NCBI RefSeq assembly: GCF_021390155.1 | Contig: NZ_CP089985.1 | Span: forward strand, 4,351,001-4,415,000 | Source of the DNA: Pseudomonas sp. HN11 | GTDB lineage: Bacteria; Pseudomonadota; Gammaproteobacteria; Pseudomonadales; Pseudomonadaceae | Length of the DNA: 64,000 nucleotides | Direction of reading: 5' to 3' | Shown here: positions 62,948 through 64,000 of the stretch, piece by piece | Layout: each line of letters begins with the position of its first letter | Numbering within the stretch: the stretch's first letter is position 1 | Position numbers and translations under genes: made by a program | The notes under the pieces: generated by a model | What the model was told of the DNA's origin: nothing | Database searches by the model: none | The model's input: only the letters and a program-made list of their open reading frames with translations

Positions 62948-64000
62948 GTGCTTTCCCGTTTGTTTGCCCTGCCCTGCTACTGCTTGATCGCCCTGCTGAC
63001 ACTGCTGCCGCTTGCGCCTGCCCAGGCCGTGAGCCTGCCCGGTTTGTTAGGCAGTTCCAACAAAACCCAACCCCAGGCTGAAGTGCCATTGGGACAGTCG
63101 TTGGACGAAGTGATCAAGACCCTGGAGAACGACCAGCAGCGCACCCAGTTGCTGAGCGACCTTAAAAAGCTGCGCGAAGCCACGCAAAAAGCCCAGCCCG
63201 CCGCCGAACAAGGGGTGCTGGGGCTGATCGGCAGTACGCTGTCCGGCTTCGAGCAGCAGTTTTCCGGAGCTGACAGTCCGCTGGGACGCTGGTCCGACGA
63301 GGTCGAGCTGGCCAAGCAAGAACTCAGTGCGCTGATGCTGCCGGCCAACGAATGGCTGCCGATCATTTTTGGCTTTGCCCTGATCCTGGCGGTATGGAGC
63401 CTGCTCGCCGCCGCGCTGATCTGGCTGAGCCACCGCGTGCGCGAACGTTTCGGCCTGCCCGAAGAATTGCCGCAACACCCACGCACCTGGGACATGGTGC
63501 GCTTTGCCCTGCGAAAACTGGGACCCTGGTTGATCGCTCTGGTGATCACGGTGTACCTGAGCTACGCCCTGCCCTCGTCCCTGGGCAAGTCCCTGGCGAT
63601 GGTGCTGGCCTACGCACTGGTGGTCGGCACCTGCTTCTCGGCAATCTGCGTGATCGCGTTTTCTGTGCTCGACGGCCCTCACCGTCATCGCGCGCTGTAT
63701 ATCCTGCGCCACCAGGCCTTCCGCCCGCTGTGGTGGATCGGCAGCTTTGCCGCCTTTGGTGAAGCCTTGAGCGACCCGCGACTGGTCCAGGCCCTGGGCC
63801 AGCATTTGTCCCACACCGCCGCGACCGTAGCCAATGTGATGGCGGCACTGTCGACCGGCGTGTTTATCCTGCGCTTCCGGCGACCCATCGCCCACTTGAT
63901 CCGCAACCAACCACTGTCACGTCGCCTCACACGCCGTGCCCTCAGCGACACGATCGAAATCATCGGTTCCTTCTGGTACATCCCAGCCTTGTTGTTGGTG
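62948..64000 (+). CDS. YbiO-type MscS mechanosensitive channel, N-terminal part
   Basis: The gene runs off the right edge with 351 codons visible. A Sec signal peptide (VLSRLFALPCYCLIALLTLL, ending PAQA-VS) leads to a periplasmic helical part resembling E. coli YbiO (AVSLPGLLG; TLENDQQRTQLLSDLKKLRE). Then come several membrane segments from about residue 137 on (LPIIFGFALILAVWSLLAAA). The MscS pore and beta domain would lie beyond the window, so the channel call rests on similarity of the N-terminal part. The GTG start is the best in-frame choice but its ribosome site is weak. Confidence 0.8.
   Translation, partial: MLSRLFALPCYCLIALLTLLPLAPAQAVSLPGLLGSSNKTQPQAEVPLGQSLDEVIKTLENDQQRTQLLSDLKKLREATQKAQPAAEQGVLGLIGSTLSGFEQQFSGADSPLGRWSDEVELAKQELSALMLPANEWLPIIFGFALILAVWSLLAAALIWLSHRVRERFGLPEELPQHPRTWDMVRFALRKLGPWLIALVITVYLSYALPSSLGKSLAMVLAYALVVGTCFSAICVIAFSVLDGPHRHRALYILRHQAFRPLWWIGSFAAFGEALSDPRLVQALGQHLSHTAATVANVMAALSTGVFILRFRRPIAHLIRNQPLSRRLTRRALSDTIEIIGSFWYIPALLLV

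Noticed and set aside
1..64000. CRISPR arrays, tRNA/rRNA genes, prophage or insertion sequences
   Set aside because: No regularly spaced repeats, cloverleaf sequences, rRNA segments, integrases or transposases were recognised on either strand.

Overview
The window looks like chromosomal DNA from a Pseudomonas of the fluorescens group. It is GC-rich, carries the short REP/REPIN palindromes typical of these species, and its gene blocks match orders I recall from Pseudomonas aeruginosa (bolA-DUF2059-fumC; the NAGGN osmolyte operon; aroC/prmB/Smr/folE; htrB-minCDE-rluA-apeB). No rRNA, tRNA, CRISPR array, integrase or transposase was seen. Species assignment is inference.

Layout. 1-8.8 kb is housekeeping: trhO (cut by the edge), bolA, a DUF2059 protein, fumC, a DMT exporter, a thiolase, polyphosphate:AMP phosphotransferase and mnmC. 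8.8-13.6 kb is one 1609-residue gene for a leucine-rich-repeat protein ending in a NEL-type E3 ubiquitin ligase domain. 13.9-18.7 kb is the three-gene operon for N-acetylglutaminylglutamine amide, followed by a UPF0270 gene, a csrA paralogue and a short-chain dehydrogenase. 20.4-26.2 kb is a patchwork of small proteins, an LtaS-like sulfatase and a decayed acyl-CoA synthetase. 26.4-35.3 kb holds a diverged acireductone dioxygenase, an MFS permease, aroC, a hydrolase, prmB, an isochorismatase-like protein, Smr, folE and a glutaredoxin. 35.3-39.2 kb is an AtuA-type/CitMHS/LysR module.

39.2-56.2 kb is dominated by purine breakdown. After a GST gene and the remains of a divergent aminotransferase/marR pair come an AzgA-type permease and a LysE exporter, then a 1736-residue giant gene, then hiuH, puuE, uraD, alc, allA, puuD, a urate/xanthine permease and a Tsx-like outer-membrane channel. 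Together the enzymes cover the whole route urate -> 5-hydroxyisourate -> OHCU -> allantoin -> allantoate -> ureidoglycolate -> glyoxylate + urea, with uptake across both membranes. Near-identical palindromes (TTGTATACAA type) lie in front of the AzgA permease, hiuH and puuE and suggest one shared regulator.

56.3-64 kb returns to core genes: a patatin, lipid A acyltransferase htrB, minCDE, rluA, apeB, a tiny membrane protein and the start of a YbiO-type mechanosensitive channel (cut by the edge).

The least explained items are the two giant genes. Both appear to share a DUF6543 ('dermonecrotic toxin')-type chassis with different C-termini: a recognisable ubiquitin ligase in one and an unrecognised domain in the other. 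Other points of interest are an acireductone dioxygenase homologue that has lost three of four metal ligands, and two loci caught in deletion-driven decay.
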